Below are positions 53,192-60,605 of a stretch of 64,000 nt of DNA, piece after piece. This DNA comes from Microbispora catharanthi. GTDB lineage: Bacteria > Actinomycetota > Actinomycetes > Streptosporangiales > Streptosporangiaceae. How positions within the stretch are numbered: position 1 is the first letter of the stretch; every line of letters starts with the position of its first letter. The stretch covers positions 620,001 through 684,000 of the forward strand of contig NZ_VDMA02000001.1 of assembly GCF_006334915.2 (NCBI RefSeq), given 5' to 3'. The translations under genes were made by a program, and so were the position numbers. The notes below the pieces were generated by a model that did not search any database, was not told where the DNA came from, and worked only from the letters and a program-made list of their open reading frames with translations.

Positions 53192-53319
53192 CCGGTGGCG
53201 GGCGCCACCGCTCCGCCCTGGCATCACGCCGCTCACCAGGCCATACGCGCGCCCATAGCCGGACATGGCGCTCCCCGCGAAGACCGCCGGAAAAAATCTT
53301 GAAAAAAATCCCGGAGGCG

Positions 53320-53345
53320 TGTCGATCCGGGGGCGTCCCGTTCGA
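53320..53345 (+). promoter_or_regulatory. Possible ECF42-type promoter
   Basis: TGTCGA (53320-53325), 17 nt, CGA (53343-53345), upstream of the DUF998-YCII-ECF42 run. The elements TGTCGA and CGA(C/T) are as I recall for ECF42 promoters; the base after CGA here is G, and the spacing was not checked against data. Confidence 0.35.
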
Positions 53346-53398
53346 GGCGTGGGTGAAGGGCCGGTGAAGGACCGGCCCCGGCCGGAGGGAGAACCCCC

Positions 53399-54061
53399 AT
53401 GACCACCGCCACCGTTCACGCCGGCGCCACCGCCCGCACCTGCGACCGTGAGACCAGCGTCACCCGCAGCCTGCTGGGGTACGGCGTGATCGCCGGCCCG
53501 GTCTACGTCGGGGTGTCGCTGACCGAGGCCCTGACCCGGGACGGCTTCGACCTGTCCCGGCACGCCTGGAGCCTGCTCGCCAACGGCGACCTCGGCTGGA
53601 TCCACATCGCGAACTTCGTGCTGGCCGGGGCGATGACCATCGCCTTCGCCGTGGGCCTGCGCCGGGCCCACGGCGGCGGCTGGGCCCCCCGACTGCTGGC
53701 GGTGTACGGTCTGAGCCTGCTGGCGGCCGGGGCCTTCCGGGCCGACCCGGCCGGCGGCTTCCCCCGCGGCGTGCCGGCGGGCGAGGTGAGCTGGCACGGC
53801 CTCGCGCACCTGGCCTCCGGCGGCGTCGGGTTCGCTTGCCTGGTCGCGGCCTGCTTCGTCCTCGCCCGCCGTTTCGCCCGGCGCGGGCGGGCGGCCTGGG
53901 CGTGGAGTTCGCGGGCGACCGGCGCGCTGTTCGCGGCCGGGTTCCTGGCCGTGGCCTCCGGCGCGGGCGCGGCCTGGGCCAACCTCGCCTTCACCGGCGC
54001 CGTGGTGCTCGGCTGGTCCTGGATCAGCGCCCTGGCCGTGCACACCTACCGGAACGCCTGA
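53399..54061 (+). CDS. DUF998 membrane protein
   Basis: The 220-residue protein has about six TM segments (residues 28-45, 65-85, 95-112, 130-155, 165-190 and 195-215). LTRDGFDLSRHAWSLLANGDLGWIHIANFVLAG is the DUF998 signature (R-x-x-x-x-x-x-x-H-x-x-S-L-L). Function is unknown. It is followed at 48 bp by the YCII gene and its ECF42 sigma factor and probably shares their promoter. Confidence 0.88.
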   Translation: MTTATVHAGATARTCDRETSVTRSLLGYGVIAGPVYVGVSLTEALTRDGFDLSRHAWSLLANGDLGWIHIANFVLAGAMTIAFAVGLRRAHGGGWAPRLLAVYGLSLLAAGAFRADPAGGFPRGVPAGEVSWHGLAHLASGGVGFACLVAACFVLARRFARRGRAAWAWSSRATGALFAAGFLAVASGAGAAWANLAFTGAVVLGWSWISALAVHTYRNA

Positions 54062-54109
54062 CCCGTCCCGCGTTTACCTGATAAATCATTGTCTGGAAGG
54101 AGACGACCA

Positions 54110-54481
54110 ATGCGTTACATGGTTCTGCTCAGGGCCGCCCAGCCCGCCACCCCGCCGCCGGCCGACCTCATGGAGGCCATCGCCAAGCTCGGCCAGGAGG
54201 CGACCGTCGCCGGGGCGTTGCTCGACACCGCCGGGCTGGCCCCCAGCGCGTCCGCGGCGAGGGTGCGCATGGCCGAGGGCGAGCTCAGCGTGACCGACGG
54301 CCCGTTCACCGAGTCGAAGGAACTGATCAGCTACGCCATGTACGACGTGCGCTCGAAGGAGGAGGCGGTCGAGTGGACCGCGCGCTTCATGCGCCTGCAC
54401 CGCGACCTGTGGGCGGGCTGGGAGGGCCAGGCCGAGGTGGTCAAGGTGCTCGGCCCCGAGGATTTCGCCCCGCCTGCCTGA
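54110..54481 (+). CDS. YCII/DGPF-domain protein, ECF42 partner
   Basis: The product is 123 residues from ATG 54110 (GGAAGGAG upstream). It opens RYMVLLRAAQPATPPPADLMEAIAKLG and contains VTDGPFTESKELISYAMYDVRSKEEAVEW, with the family's eponymous D-G-P-F motif. This is the second YCII-ECF42 pair in the window and the more canonical in motif. A 12-bp TGACCGTCCCCC direct duplication follows its stop. Confidence 0.93.
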   Translation: MRYMVLLRAAQPATPPPADLMEAIAKLGQEATVAGALLDTAGLAPSASAARVRMAEGELSVTDGPFTESKELISYAMYDVRSKEEAVEWTARFMRLHRDLWAGWEGQAEVVKVLGPEDFAPPA

Positions 54482-54559
54482 CCGTCCCCCTGACCGTCCC
54501 CCTGCCTGGCCCCCGGCCTGACATCCGACGGCCTGAGCCCCTGTGAGCTGAGCACTCCG

Positions 54560-55822
54560 ATGACCGGCACCGAGGCGCTGCTCGCGGCGCACCGCGCGAT
54601 CGAGGCGGTCTGGCGGATCGAGTCCGCCAGGCTCGTCGCGGGGCTTGCCCGCCTCGTCGACGACGTCGGCCTGGCCGAGGAACTCGCCCAGGACGCGCTG
54701 CTCATCGCGCTGGAGCAGTGGCCGGAGGCGGGCGTCCCGGACAACCCGGGCGCCTGGCTCATGGCCACCGCCAAACACCGCGCGATCGACCACCTGCGGC
54801 GGCGCAGCCGCTACGAGCGCAAGCTCCAGGAGATCGGCCGTGACATCGAGAGCAGGCCGCAGCCGGACCCGGACGCCGGCATGGACGACCACATCCGCGA
54901 CGACATGCTGCGGCTCGTCTTCACCGCCTGCCATCCCGCGCTGACCACCGAGGCGCGGGTCGCGCTCACGCTGCGCCTGCTCGGCGGCCTGACCACCGGG
55001 GAGATCGCCCGCGCGTTCCTGGCCACCGAGCCGGCGGTGGCGCAGCGGATCGTCCGCGCCAAGCGCACCCTGGCCGCCAAAGGAGTCAGGTTCGAGATGC
55101 CTGCCCCCGACGACCTGGCCGAGCGGCTGGCCTCGGTGCTGGAAGTCGTCTACCTGATCTTCAACGAGGGCTACTCGGCCACGGCGGGAGACGACTGGAC
55201 CCGCCCCGACCTCTGCCACGAGGCACTGCGCCTGGGCCGTCTCCTGGCCGGCCTGCTCCCCGGCGAACCGGAGGTGCACGGCCTGGCCGCACTGATGGAA
55301 CTGCAGGCCTCCCGCCTGCGCGCCCGCACCGGACCGGACGGCGCGCCGGTGCTGCTCCCCGATCAGGACCGGCGCCTGTGGGACCGGCTCCTGATCCGCC
55401 GGGGGCTGGAGGCACTGGAGCGGGCCGAGTCGCTCGGCGGCGCCTTCGGCCCGTACGCCCTGCAGGCGGCCATCGCCGCCTGCCACGCCCGGGCCGCTCG
55501 CACCGGCGACACCGACTGGGAGCGCGTCGCCGCCCTCTATCGGGTGCTCGCCCACGTCTCGCCCTCCCCCGTGGTCGAGCTGAACCGCGCCGTCGCGGTC
55601 GCGATGGCCGGCGACCCGGCACGCGGGCTGGAGATCGCCGACGCCGTCGCCGGCGACAGGGCCCTGCGCGGCTACCCCCAGTTGCCCGCCGTACGCGGCG
55701 ACCTGCTGGCCCGGCTGGGCCGTGCGGACGAGGCGCGGCGGGAGTTCGAACGGGCGGCGTCCCTGACCGGCAACGAGCGGGAGCGGGCCCTGTTCCTGAC
55801 CCGCGCCGCCGACCGCGGTTAG
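54560..55822 (+). CDS. ECF42-group sigma factor with TPR-like C-terminal extension
   Basis: The product is 420 residues. Region 2 is RLVDDVGLAEELAQDALLIALEQWPEAGVPDNPGAWLMATAKHRAIDHLRRRSRYERK, and region 4 is LTLRLLGGLTTGEIARAFLATEPAVAQRIVRAKRTLAAKGVRFEMP. The DUF6596/TPR-like extension begins LIFNEGYSATAGDDWTRPDL and ends with AVRGDLLARLGRADEARREFERAASLT. It is paralogous to the sigma factor at 38475-39719 and likewise sits beside a YCII gene without an anti-sigma factor. Confidence 0.94.
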   Translation: MTGTEALLAAHRAIEAVWRIESARLVAGLARLVDDVGLAEELAQDALLIALEQWPEAGVPDNPGAWLMATAKHRAIDHLRRRSRYERKLQEIGRDIESRPQPDPDAGMDDHIRDDMLRLVFTACHPALTTEARVALTLRLLGGLTTGEIARAFLATEPAVAQRIVRAKRTLAAKGVRFEMPAPDDLAERLASVLEVVYLIFNEGYSATAGDDWTRPDLCHEALRLGRLLAGLLPGEPEVHGLAALMELQASRLRARTGPDGAPVLLPDQDRRLWDRLLIRRGLEALERAESLGGAFGPYALQAAIAACHARAARTGDTDWERVAALYRVLAHVSPSPVVELNRAVAVAMAGDPARGLEIADAVAGDRALRGYPQLPAVRGDLLARLGRADEARREFERAASLTGNERERALFLTRAADRG

Positions 55823-55864
55823 CCGACCCCCTGCCTGGTGCCCCCTTCCTTCTTCCACGACCCA

Positions 55865-55893
55865 TTGACAAAGAGAATTTTTACGTACAACAT
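55865..55893 (+). promoter_or_regulatory. Housekeeping-like promoter in an AT-rich island
   Basis: TTGACA (55865-55870) and, 17 bp on, CAACAT (55888-55893). The segment 55861-55903 is strikingly A+T-rich for this DNA. Transcription would begin a few bases before ATG 55904, so the ArsR message should have almost no leader. The repeat ACAA-CA-TTGT lies over the -10. Confidence 0.5.
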
Positions 55894-55903
55894 TGTTTTT
55901 GCG

Positions 55904-56473
55904 ATGAGAGACGTCCTGTACCTGGAGCAGATCGAGCAGGCCGAGGCGCTGCTCAAACCGCAGCGCATCGAGGTGCTGCGGCAACTGGCCGAGCCGCGCA
56001 CGTGCACCGAGGTGGCGGCGGTGCTCGACCAGACGCCACAGCGGGTCTACTACCACGTCAAACGCCTGGTGGAGGCGGGCCTGGTCGACCAGGTCTCCGA
56101 GCGGCGGGTGCGCGGCATCACCGAAGGCATCTACCAGGCGAGCGCCCGCTCCTACTGGCTGTCGCCCAGCCTGGTGGGCCGCATCGGCGGGCTGCGCCGG
56201 CGGCAGGACGAGCTCACCCTGGGCTACCTGCTCGACCTGATGGAAGAGGTGCAGGCCGACATCGCCGCCCTCGACCGGACCGCGCCGGAGCTGCCGTCCA
56301 TCGGCGTGTCCGGCGAAGTGCACGTGCCCCCGGAACGACGCCAGCAGTTCCTGGCCGACCTGCGCACCGCGCTGCAGGACCTGTTCACCCGCTACGGCGG
56401 CGCCGAAGGCGACGCCTTCAAGCTCGTCGTGGCCTGCTATCCCCACTACCCCCAGGGAGACGACCGTGAGTGA
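55904..56473 (+). CDS. ArsR-type helix-turn-helix regulator
   Basis: The product is 189 residues from ATG 55904. The winged helix is ALLKPQRIEVLRQLAEPRTCTEVAAVLDQTPQRVYYHVKRLVEAGLVDQVSERRVRGITEGIYQASARSYWLSP. A C-terminal helical domain (about residues 95-185) replaces the metal-site helix of classical ArsR proteins. Its gene overlaps the SRPBCC gene by 8 bp, the widespread ArsR-SRPBCC (AHSA1) pairing, so it should autoregulate both. Confidence 0.9.
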   Translation: MRDVLYLEQIEQAEALLKPQRIEVLRQLAEPRTCTEVAAVLDQTPQRVYYHVKRLVEAGLVDQVSERRVRGITEGIYQASARSYWLSPSLVGRIGGLRRRQDELTLGYLLDLMEEVQADIAALDRTAPELPSIGVSGEVHVPPERRQQFLADLRTALQDLFTRYGGAEGDAFKLVVACYPHYPQGDDRE

Positions 56474-57317
56474 ACCGATGATCGTCCGCGTCCGCCTGGC
56501 CGCCCCGGTGAAGGAGGTGCGCCAGGCACTGACCGACCCCGCCGCGATGCGGGTGTGGCTGGCCGAGCACGCCGAGGCCGACCTGCCCGGCCGCTACGCG
56601 TTCTGGGGCCGCCGCACCCCCGAGGGCGACGCCCCCCATCAGCGCCCCCTGCACGCCGACGACCACACGCTGCGCTTCGCCTGGCTGCTGGACGGCGTGG
56701 AGACGACCACCGAGATCACGCTTGCGGAGGAGGCCCAGGACACGACCGTCCTGACCCTGTCGCAGAGCCACTTCGACTTCCAGGACGTCATCACCGGGGC
56801 GAGCATCCGAGGCGTGCTGCAGACCTTCTGGTCGCTGGCGCTGTCCAACCTGGCCGACTACGTCGAGGGGCGCGAGATCGGCCCCCAGCCCGACTTCACC
56901 TCCGCCGACTTCCGCGGCGAGATGGTCGTCGACATGCCGGTCGAGCAGGTGTACGACTCCCTGGTCGACTCGGACAAGGCGAGCGACTGGTTCGGATACC
57001 CCATCGGCATCGAGCCGTACGTCGGCGGGCGCTTCGCCATGGGCGGCCTGGACGCCGACCCGCACCCCGCGAAGATCATCGACCTGGTCCCCGGCAAGAC
57101 CATGTCGGCCGATTGGGGACCGGGGGGCGTCGTCACCTGGGAGCTGGAGGACAGCGGCGGCAAGACCCGCCTGACGTTCGTCCAGAGCGGCTTCGACACC
57201 GGCAACCCGCCGTACGCCGCCTGGACCGGATGGCTCAGCGGCCTGGCCGCGCTGCGCCGTTACCATGAGGTGCCGGGCCGCCACCAGATCTGGCTCCCCG
57301 CCGAGACCGCGGCCTGA
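56466..57317 (+). CDS. SRPBCC/AHSA1-like protein with two START-like domains
   Basis: The product is 283 residues from GTG 56466, inside the 3' end of the arsR-like gene. Domain 1 (MIVRVRLAAPVKEVRQALTDPAAMRVWLAEH to about residue 145) and domain 2 (MVVDMPVEQVYDSLVDSDKASDWFGYPIGIEPYVGGRF, VTWELEDSGGKTRLTFVQSGF) each show the Bet v 1/AHSA1 helix-grip pattern. They probably bind a hydrophobic ligand; function is unknown. Confidence 0.9.
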   Translation: MSEPMIVRVRLAAPVKEVRQALTDPAAMRVWLAEHAEADLPGRYAFWGRRTPEGDAPHQRPLHADDHTLRFAWLLDGVETTTEITLAEEAQDTTVLTLSQSHFDFQDVITGASIRGVLQTFWSLALSNLADYVEGREIGPQPDFTSADFRGEMVVDMPVEQVYDSLVDSDKASDWFGYPIGIEPYVGGRFAMGGLDADPHPAKIIDLVPGKTMSADWGPGGVVTWELEDSGGKTRLTFVQSGFDTGNPPYAAWTGWLSGLAALRRYHEVPGRHQIWLPAETAA

Positions 57318-57384
57318 CCTCCATCCCCGCACCACAGCCCAGCACCACGACCAGCCCCCTCACCAGCCGGAGTGTGATCGGTCA

Positions 57385-58173
57385 ATGACGGTGACCCGGG
57401 AAGTGCTCGCCTACTACGAGCAGGGCAAGGAGGACGGCAGGCTCCGTAAGGGACGGGGCCGGCTGGAGCTGTGGCGGACGCAGGACGTGCTGCGCCGGGC
57501 CCTGCCGTCACCGCCCGCCCGGGTGCTCGACGTCGGCGGCGGCACCGGAGTGCACGCCGAATGGCTGGTCGCCGACGGCTACGAGGTGGAACTGCTGGAC
57601 CCGGTCCCGCTTCACGTCGAGCGGGCCGCGGCCCTGCCGGGATTGACCGCGCGGCTGGGCGACGCACGCGACCTGCCCCTGCCGGACGCGAGCGCGGACG
57701 CGGTCCTGCTGCTGGGCCCGCTCTACCACTTGGCCGACCGCGCCGACCGGGTCACCACCCTGGCCGAGGCGCGCCGCGTGGTGCGCCCCGGAGGATTGGT
57801 GGCCGCCGCCACCATCAACCGCTACGCGGCCGTGCACGACATGGTCTACCTGGGGGTCTACGAGCAGGAACCACACCGCCGGGCCGCGCGCCAGGCCATG
57901 GAGGACGGCCGCCTGCTGGGTCCCGTGCAGGGTTTCTCCGCCTATCTGCACGACCCCGACGAGGTGCCCGGGGAGTTCGCCGACGCGGGGCTCCCCGACG
58001 CCGAGCGATACGGCCTTGAGGGCGCCTTCTGGCTATATGGCGACGTGAACGACTGGCTCGACGACCCCGAACGCCGCAGGCTGATGCTCGACGCCCAGCG
58101 CACGTTGGAACGCGTGCCGTCGCTTCTCGGGGTCAGCGGCCACATGCTCACCCTCGCCCGCCGGCCCGCGTAG
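57385..58173 (+). CDS. Class I SAM-dependent methyltransferase
   Basis: The product is 262 residues. SAM motif I is RVLDVGGGTGVHAEWL; the acidic residue at the end of strand 2 is in VELLDPVPLHV; GDARDLPLPDASADAVLLLGPLYHLADRADR contains motifs II-III; VVRPGGLVAAATINRYA is post-motif. It is Methyltransf_11/25-like. The substrate is unknown. The 3' end overlaps the convergent XRE-cupin gene by 26 bp. Confidence 0.92.
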   Translation: MTVTREVLAYYEQGKEDGRLRKGRGRLELWRTQDVLRRALPSPPARVLDVGGGTGVHAEWLVADGYEVELLDPVPLHVERAAALPGLTARLGDARDLPLPDASADAVLLLGPLYHLADRADRVTTLAEARRVVRPGGLVAAATINRYAAVHDMVYLGVYEQEPHRRAARQAMEDGRLLGPVQGFSAYLHDPDEVPGEFADAGLPDAERYGLEGAFWLYGDVNDWLDDPERRRLMLDAQRTLERVPSLLGVSGHMLTLARRPA

Positions 58174-58792
58174 GCTCCTGCTTCGCCTTCGGGCGGGCGC
58201 GCAGGTGGGCGCGCTCGCCCTGGCTGCCGAACAGGACGAGGAACTCGACCGCCTCGGCGTCGGCGGCGCCGAACCAGTGCGGCAGCCGGGTGTCGAACTC
58301 GGCCGCCTCACCCGGTGACAGCACCAGATCCTGCTCGCCGAGGACCATCCGCAGCCGCCCGTTGAGCACGTAGAGCCACTCGTAACCCTCGTGGGTCTTC
58401 GGCTCCGGCGTCCTCCTGGCGCTGCCCGCCGGGATCACCAGCTTGTAGGCCTGGATGCCCCCGGCCCGGCGGGTCAGCGGCAGCATCGTCATGCCGTTGC
58501 GGACGACCGGGCGCAGGTGGATGCGCGGATCCCCGGTCAGCGGGGCGTCGACGAGCTCGTCCAGCGTGACACCGTGGGCCCTGGCCAGGGGCAGCAGCAG
58601 TTCGAGGGTCGGCCGCCGTGCGCCCGACTCCAGCCGCGACAGCGTGCTCACCGAGATGCCGGTCGCCGCCGACAGGCCGGCCAAGGTGGTCTCGCGCTGC
58701 CGGCGCAGCGCGCGCAGCCGGGGCCCGACCGAGACGAGCGCGTGTTCGAGGTCGTCGTCCACGTCGTCAGCTTGCCATATCGGCAACGACAT
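58148..58792 (-). CDS. XRE-family regulator with C-terminal cupin domain
   Basis: The product is 214 residues. The helix-turn-helix is RLRALRRQRETTLAGLSAATGISVSTLSRLESGARRPTLELLLPLARAHGV, and the cupin_2 barrel includes THEGYEWLYVLNGRLRMVLGEQDLVLSPGEAAEFDTRLPHWFGA. These regulators sense small metabolites. It is divergent from the KhtT-like gene, and an 18-bp inverted repeat in the 87-bp gap may be its site. Confidence 0.92.
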   Translation of the reverse strand: MSLPIWQADDVDDDLEHALVSVGPRLRALRRQRETTLAGLSAATGISVSTLSRLESGARRPTLELLLPLARAHGVTLDELVDAPLTGDPRIHLRPVVRNGMTMLPLTRRAGGIQAYKLVIPAGSARRTPEPKTHEGYEWLYVLNGRLRMVLGEQDLVLSPGEAAEFDTRLPHWFGAADAEAVEFLVLFGSQGERAHLRARPKAKQEPTRAGGRG

Positions 58793-58842
58793 GTACGAAG
58801 ACGGCCGAAATGAGACTGACGTCCATTATTGGTAGGTTCCTG

Positions 58843-58860
58843 GATAAGTGTTGACTTATC
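58843..58860. promoter_or_regulatory. 18-bp inverted repeat before the antiporter operon
   Basis: GATAAGT-GTTG-ACTTATC, perfect arms of 7 with a 4-bp centre, ends 19 bp before the KhtT-like GTG. It is A+T-rich against its surroundings. It is either an operator (XRE-cupin or a K+/pH-responsive factor) or a 5'-leader hairpin. Confidence 0.5.
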
Positions 58861-58879
58861 AGAGCGGAGGAGCGGCGCC

Positions 58880-59362
58880 GTGGATGTCGAGCAGACGGTG
58901 TTGCCGGGGATCGGGTTGCGGCACGAGTTCACCACGCGCTCGGGACGGCGCATCGGGGTGGTCTCCCACCGCACCGGGCGGCGCGACCTGGTGATCTACG
59001 ATCCCGACGATCCCGACAGGGCCTGCGAGACAGTGAAACTCAACGACGAGGAGGCGGACGCGCTCGTCGAGCTGCTCGGCGCCCCCCGCATCGTCCAGCG
59101 GCTCAACGCCCTGCACCGCGAGGTCGAGGGACTGGTCAGCGTCCAGCTGCCGATCGCGCCGGGCTCCCCCTACACCGGCCGTCCCATGGGGGAGGCGCAG
59201 GTGCGCACCCGCACCGGAGCCTCCATCGTGGCCGTCGTCCGCGCCGCCAACGTGTTCGCCAGTCCCGCCCCCGACTTCGTCCTTACCGGGGACGACATCG
59301 TGGTCGTGGTGGGCAGCGAGGAAAGCACCGCCGCCGTCGCCGACATCTTCGCCAGCGGCTGA
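58880..59362 (+). CDS. KhtT-like antiporter regulatory subunit (TrkA-C domain)
   Basis: The product is 160 residues from GTG 58880 (GGAGG nine bases upstream). The N-terminal part (LPGIGLRHEFTTRSGRRIGVVSHRTGRRDLVIYDPDDPD) matches KhtT/AmhM-type proteins, and the C-terminal RCK_C domain is VSVQLPIAPGSPYTGRPMGEAQVRTRTGASIVAVVRAANVFASPAPDFVLTGDDIVVVVGSEES. It is expected to gate the membrane subunit encoded 9 bp downstream, in related proteins in response to c-di-AMP or pH. Confidence 0.9.
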   Translation: MDVEQTVLPGIGLRHEFTTRSGRRIGVVSHRTGRRDLVIYDPDDPDRACETVKLNDEEADALVELLGAPRIVQRLNALHREVEGLVSVQLPIAPGSPYTGRPMGEAQVRTRTGASIVAVVRAANVFASPAPDFVLTGDDIVVVVGSEESTAAVADIFASG

Positions 59363-59371
59363 GGGCAGCGC

Positions 59372-60532
59372 GTGCACAATACCGCCATACTTTTCCTGGA
59401 ATTCGGCGCCGTCGTCCTCGGACTCGGCATCCTCGGAGCACTGGCGCTGCGCGTCGGAATCTCCCCCATCCCCCTCTACCTCATCGCGGGCCTCGCCTTC
59501 GGCACCGGTGGCATCCTCCCTCTGGCCACCAGCGAGGAGTTCACCGCCACCGGCGCCGAATTAGGCGTCATCCTCCTGCTGCTCACCCTCGGCCTGGAAT
59601 ACAACGCCGACGAGCTGATGACCAGCCTCAAGGGCAACGCCCGCGCCGGACTGGTCGACCTCGTGCTCAACGCGGCGCCCGGCGCGGTCTTGGCGCTGCT
59701 CCTCGGCTGGGGACCGGTCGCCGCCGTCGCCATGGCCGGCGTCACCTACGCCACCTCCTCCGGCATCACCGCGAAGGTCCTGTCCGACCTGGGCTGGATC
59801 GGCAACCGGGAGACCCCGGTGGTGCTGTCGCTGCTGGTGTTCGAGGACCTCACGATGGCGGTCTACCTGCCGGTCCTGACCGCCATGCTGGCGGGCCTGA
59901 GCCTGGTCGCCGGGGCGGTCACCGTGGCCATCGCACTCGCCGCGGTGAGCGTGGTCCTGCTGGTCGCGCTGCGCTTCGGCCGCTACATCGAGGCGTTCGT
60001 CGCCAGCCCCAACTCCGAGGTGCTCGTGCTCAAGGTCGTCGGGCTGGCGCTGCTGGTGGCCGGGCTGGCCCAGCAGCTGCAGGTGTCGGCCGCGGTCGGG
60101 GCGTTCCTCGTCGGCATCGCGCTGTCGGGTGAGCTGGCCGAGGACGCCCAGGCGCTGCTCGCGCCGCTGCGCGACCTGTTCGCCGCGGTCTTCTTCGTGT
60201 TCTTCGGCCTGCAGACCGACCCCACCAAGATCCTGCCCGCAGCCGGCCTGGCCGCGGGCCTGGCCCTGGTGACGATGACCACCAAACTGGTGACCGGCAT
60301 CTACGCCGCGCGCCGGGCCGGCATCGCCCGCGCCGGACGGGTCCGCGCGGGCATCGCGCTCATCCCCCGCGGTGAGTTCAACATCGTCATCGCCGGGCTG
60401 GCGGTGGCCGCCGGCGCCCATCCCGACCTGGGCGCGCTGGCGGCGACGTACGTCTTGATCCTGGCGGCCTTCGGTCCCCTGGCGGCCCGTCTGGTCCAGC
60501 CGCTCCTCACGCGAGTGGCGAGCCGCGCCTGA
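59372..60532 (+). CDS. CPA2-type cation:proton antiporter (KhtU/KefB-like)
   Basis: The 386-residue protein has about 12 TM segments. Family motifs are FGAVVLGLGILGALALRVGISPIPLYLIAGLAFG, LGVILLLLTLGLEYNADEL, VTYATSSGITAKVLSDLGWIGNRETPVVLSLLVFEDLTMAVYLPVL (with the ED of the ion site) and IALIPRGEFNIVIAG. No cytoplasmic TrkA-N domain is fused; the separate KhtT-like protein supplies the regulatory part. It probably exchanges K+ (or Na+) for H+. Confidence 0.93.
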   Translation: MHNTAILFLEFGAVVLGLGILGALALRVGISPIPLYLIAGLAFGTGGILPLATSEEFTATGAELGVILLLLTLGLEYNADELMTSLKGNARAGLVDLVLNAAPGAVLALLLGWGPVAAVAMAGVTYATSSGITAKVLSDLGWIGNRETPVVLSLLVFEDLTMAVYLPVLTAMLAGLSLVAGAVTVAIALAAVSVVLLVALRFGRYIEAFVASPNSEVLVLKVVGLALLVAGLAQQLQVSAAVGAFLVGIALSGELAEDAQALLAPLRDLFAAVFFVFFGLQTDPTKILPAAGLAAGLALVTMTTKLVTGIYAARRAGIARAGRVRAGIALIPRGEFNIVIAGLAVAAGAHPDLGALAATYVLILAAFGPLAARLVQPLLTRVASRA

Positions 60533-60565
60533 CGCCGTCGCACTCCCTACATCGGCCCGCACTGT

Positions 60566-60601
60566 CACCGGCCTGCCCCGCATCGCGGCGGCAGGCCGGT
60601 G
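60566..60601. terminator. Bidirectional hairpin terminator
   Basis: CACCGGCCTGCC (60566-60577) pairs perfectly with GGCAGGCCGGTG (60590-60601) around a 12-nt loop, between the convergent antiporter and CtaG-like genes. Confidence 0.75.
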
Positions 60602-60605
60602 CGTT

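Noticed and set aside
54480..54503. TGACCGTCCCCC tandem duplication after the second YCII gene
   Set aside because: Two imperfectly informative copies in spacer; most likely a simple slippage duplication.
54086..56446. 786-codon minus-strand frame opposite the YCII, ECF42 and ArsR genes
   Set aside because: Antisense shadow spanning three independent plus-strand genes.
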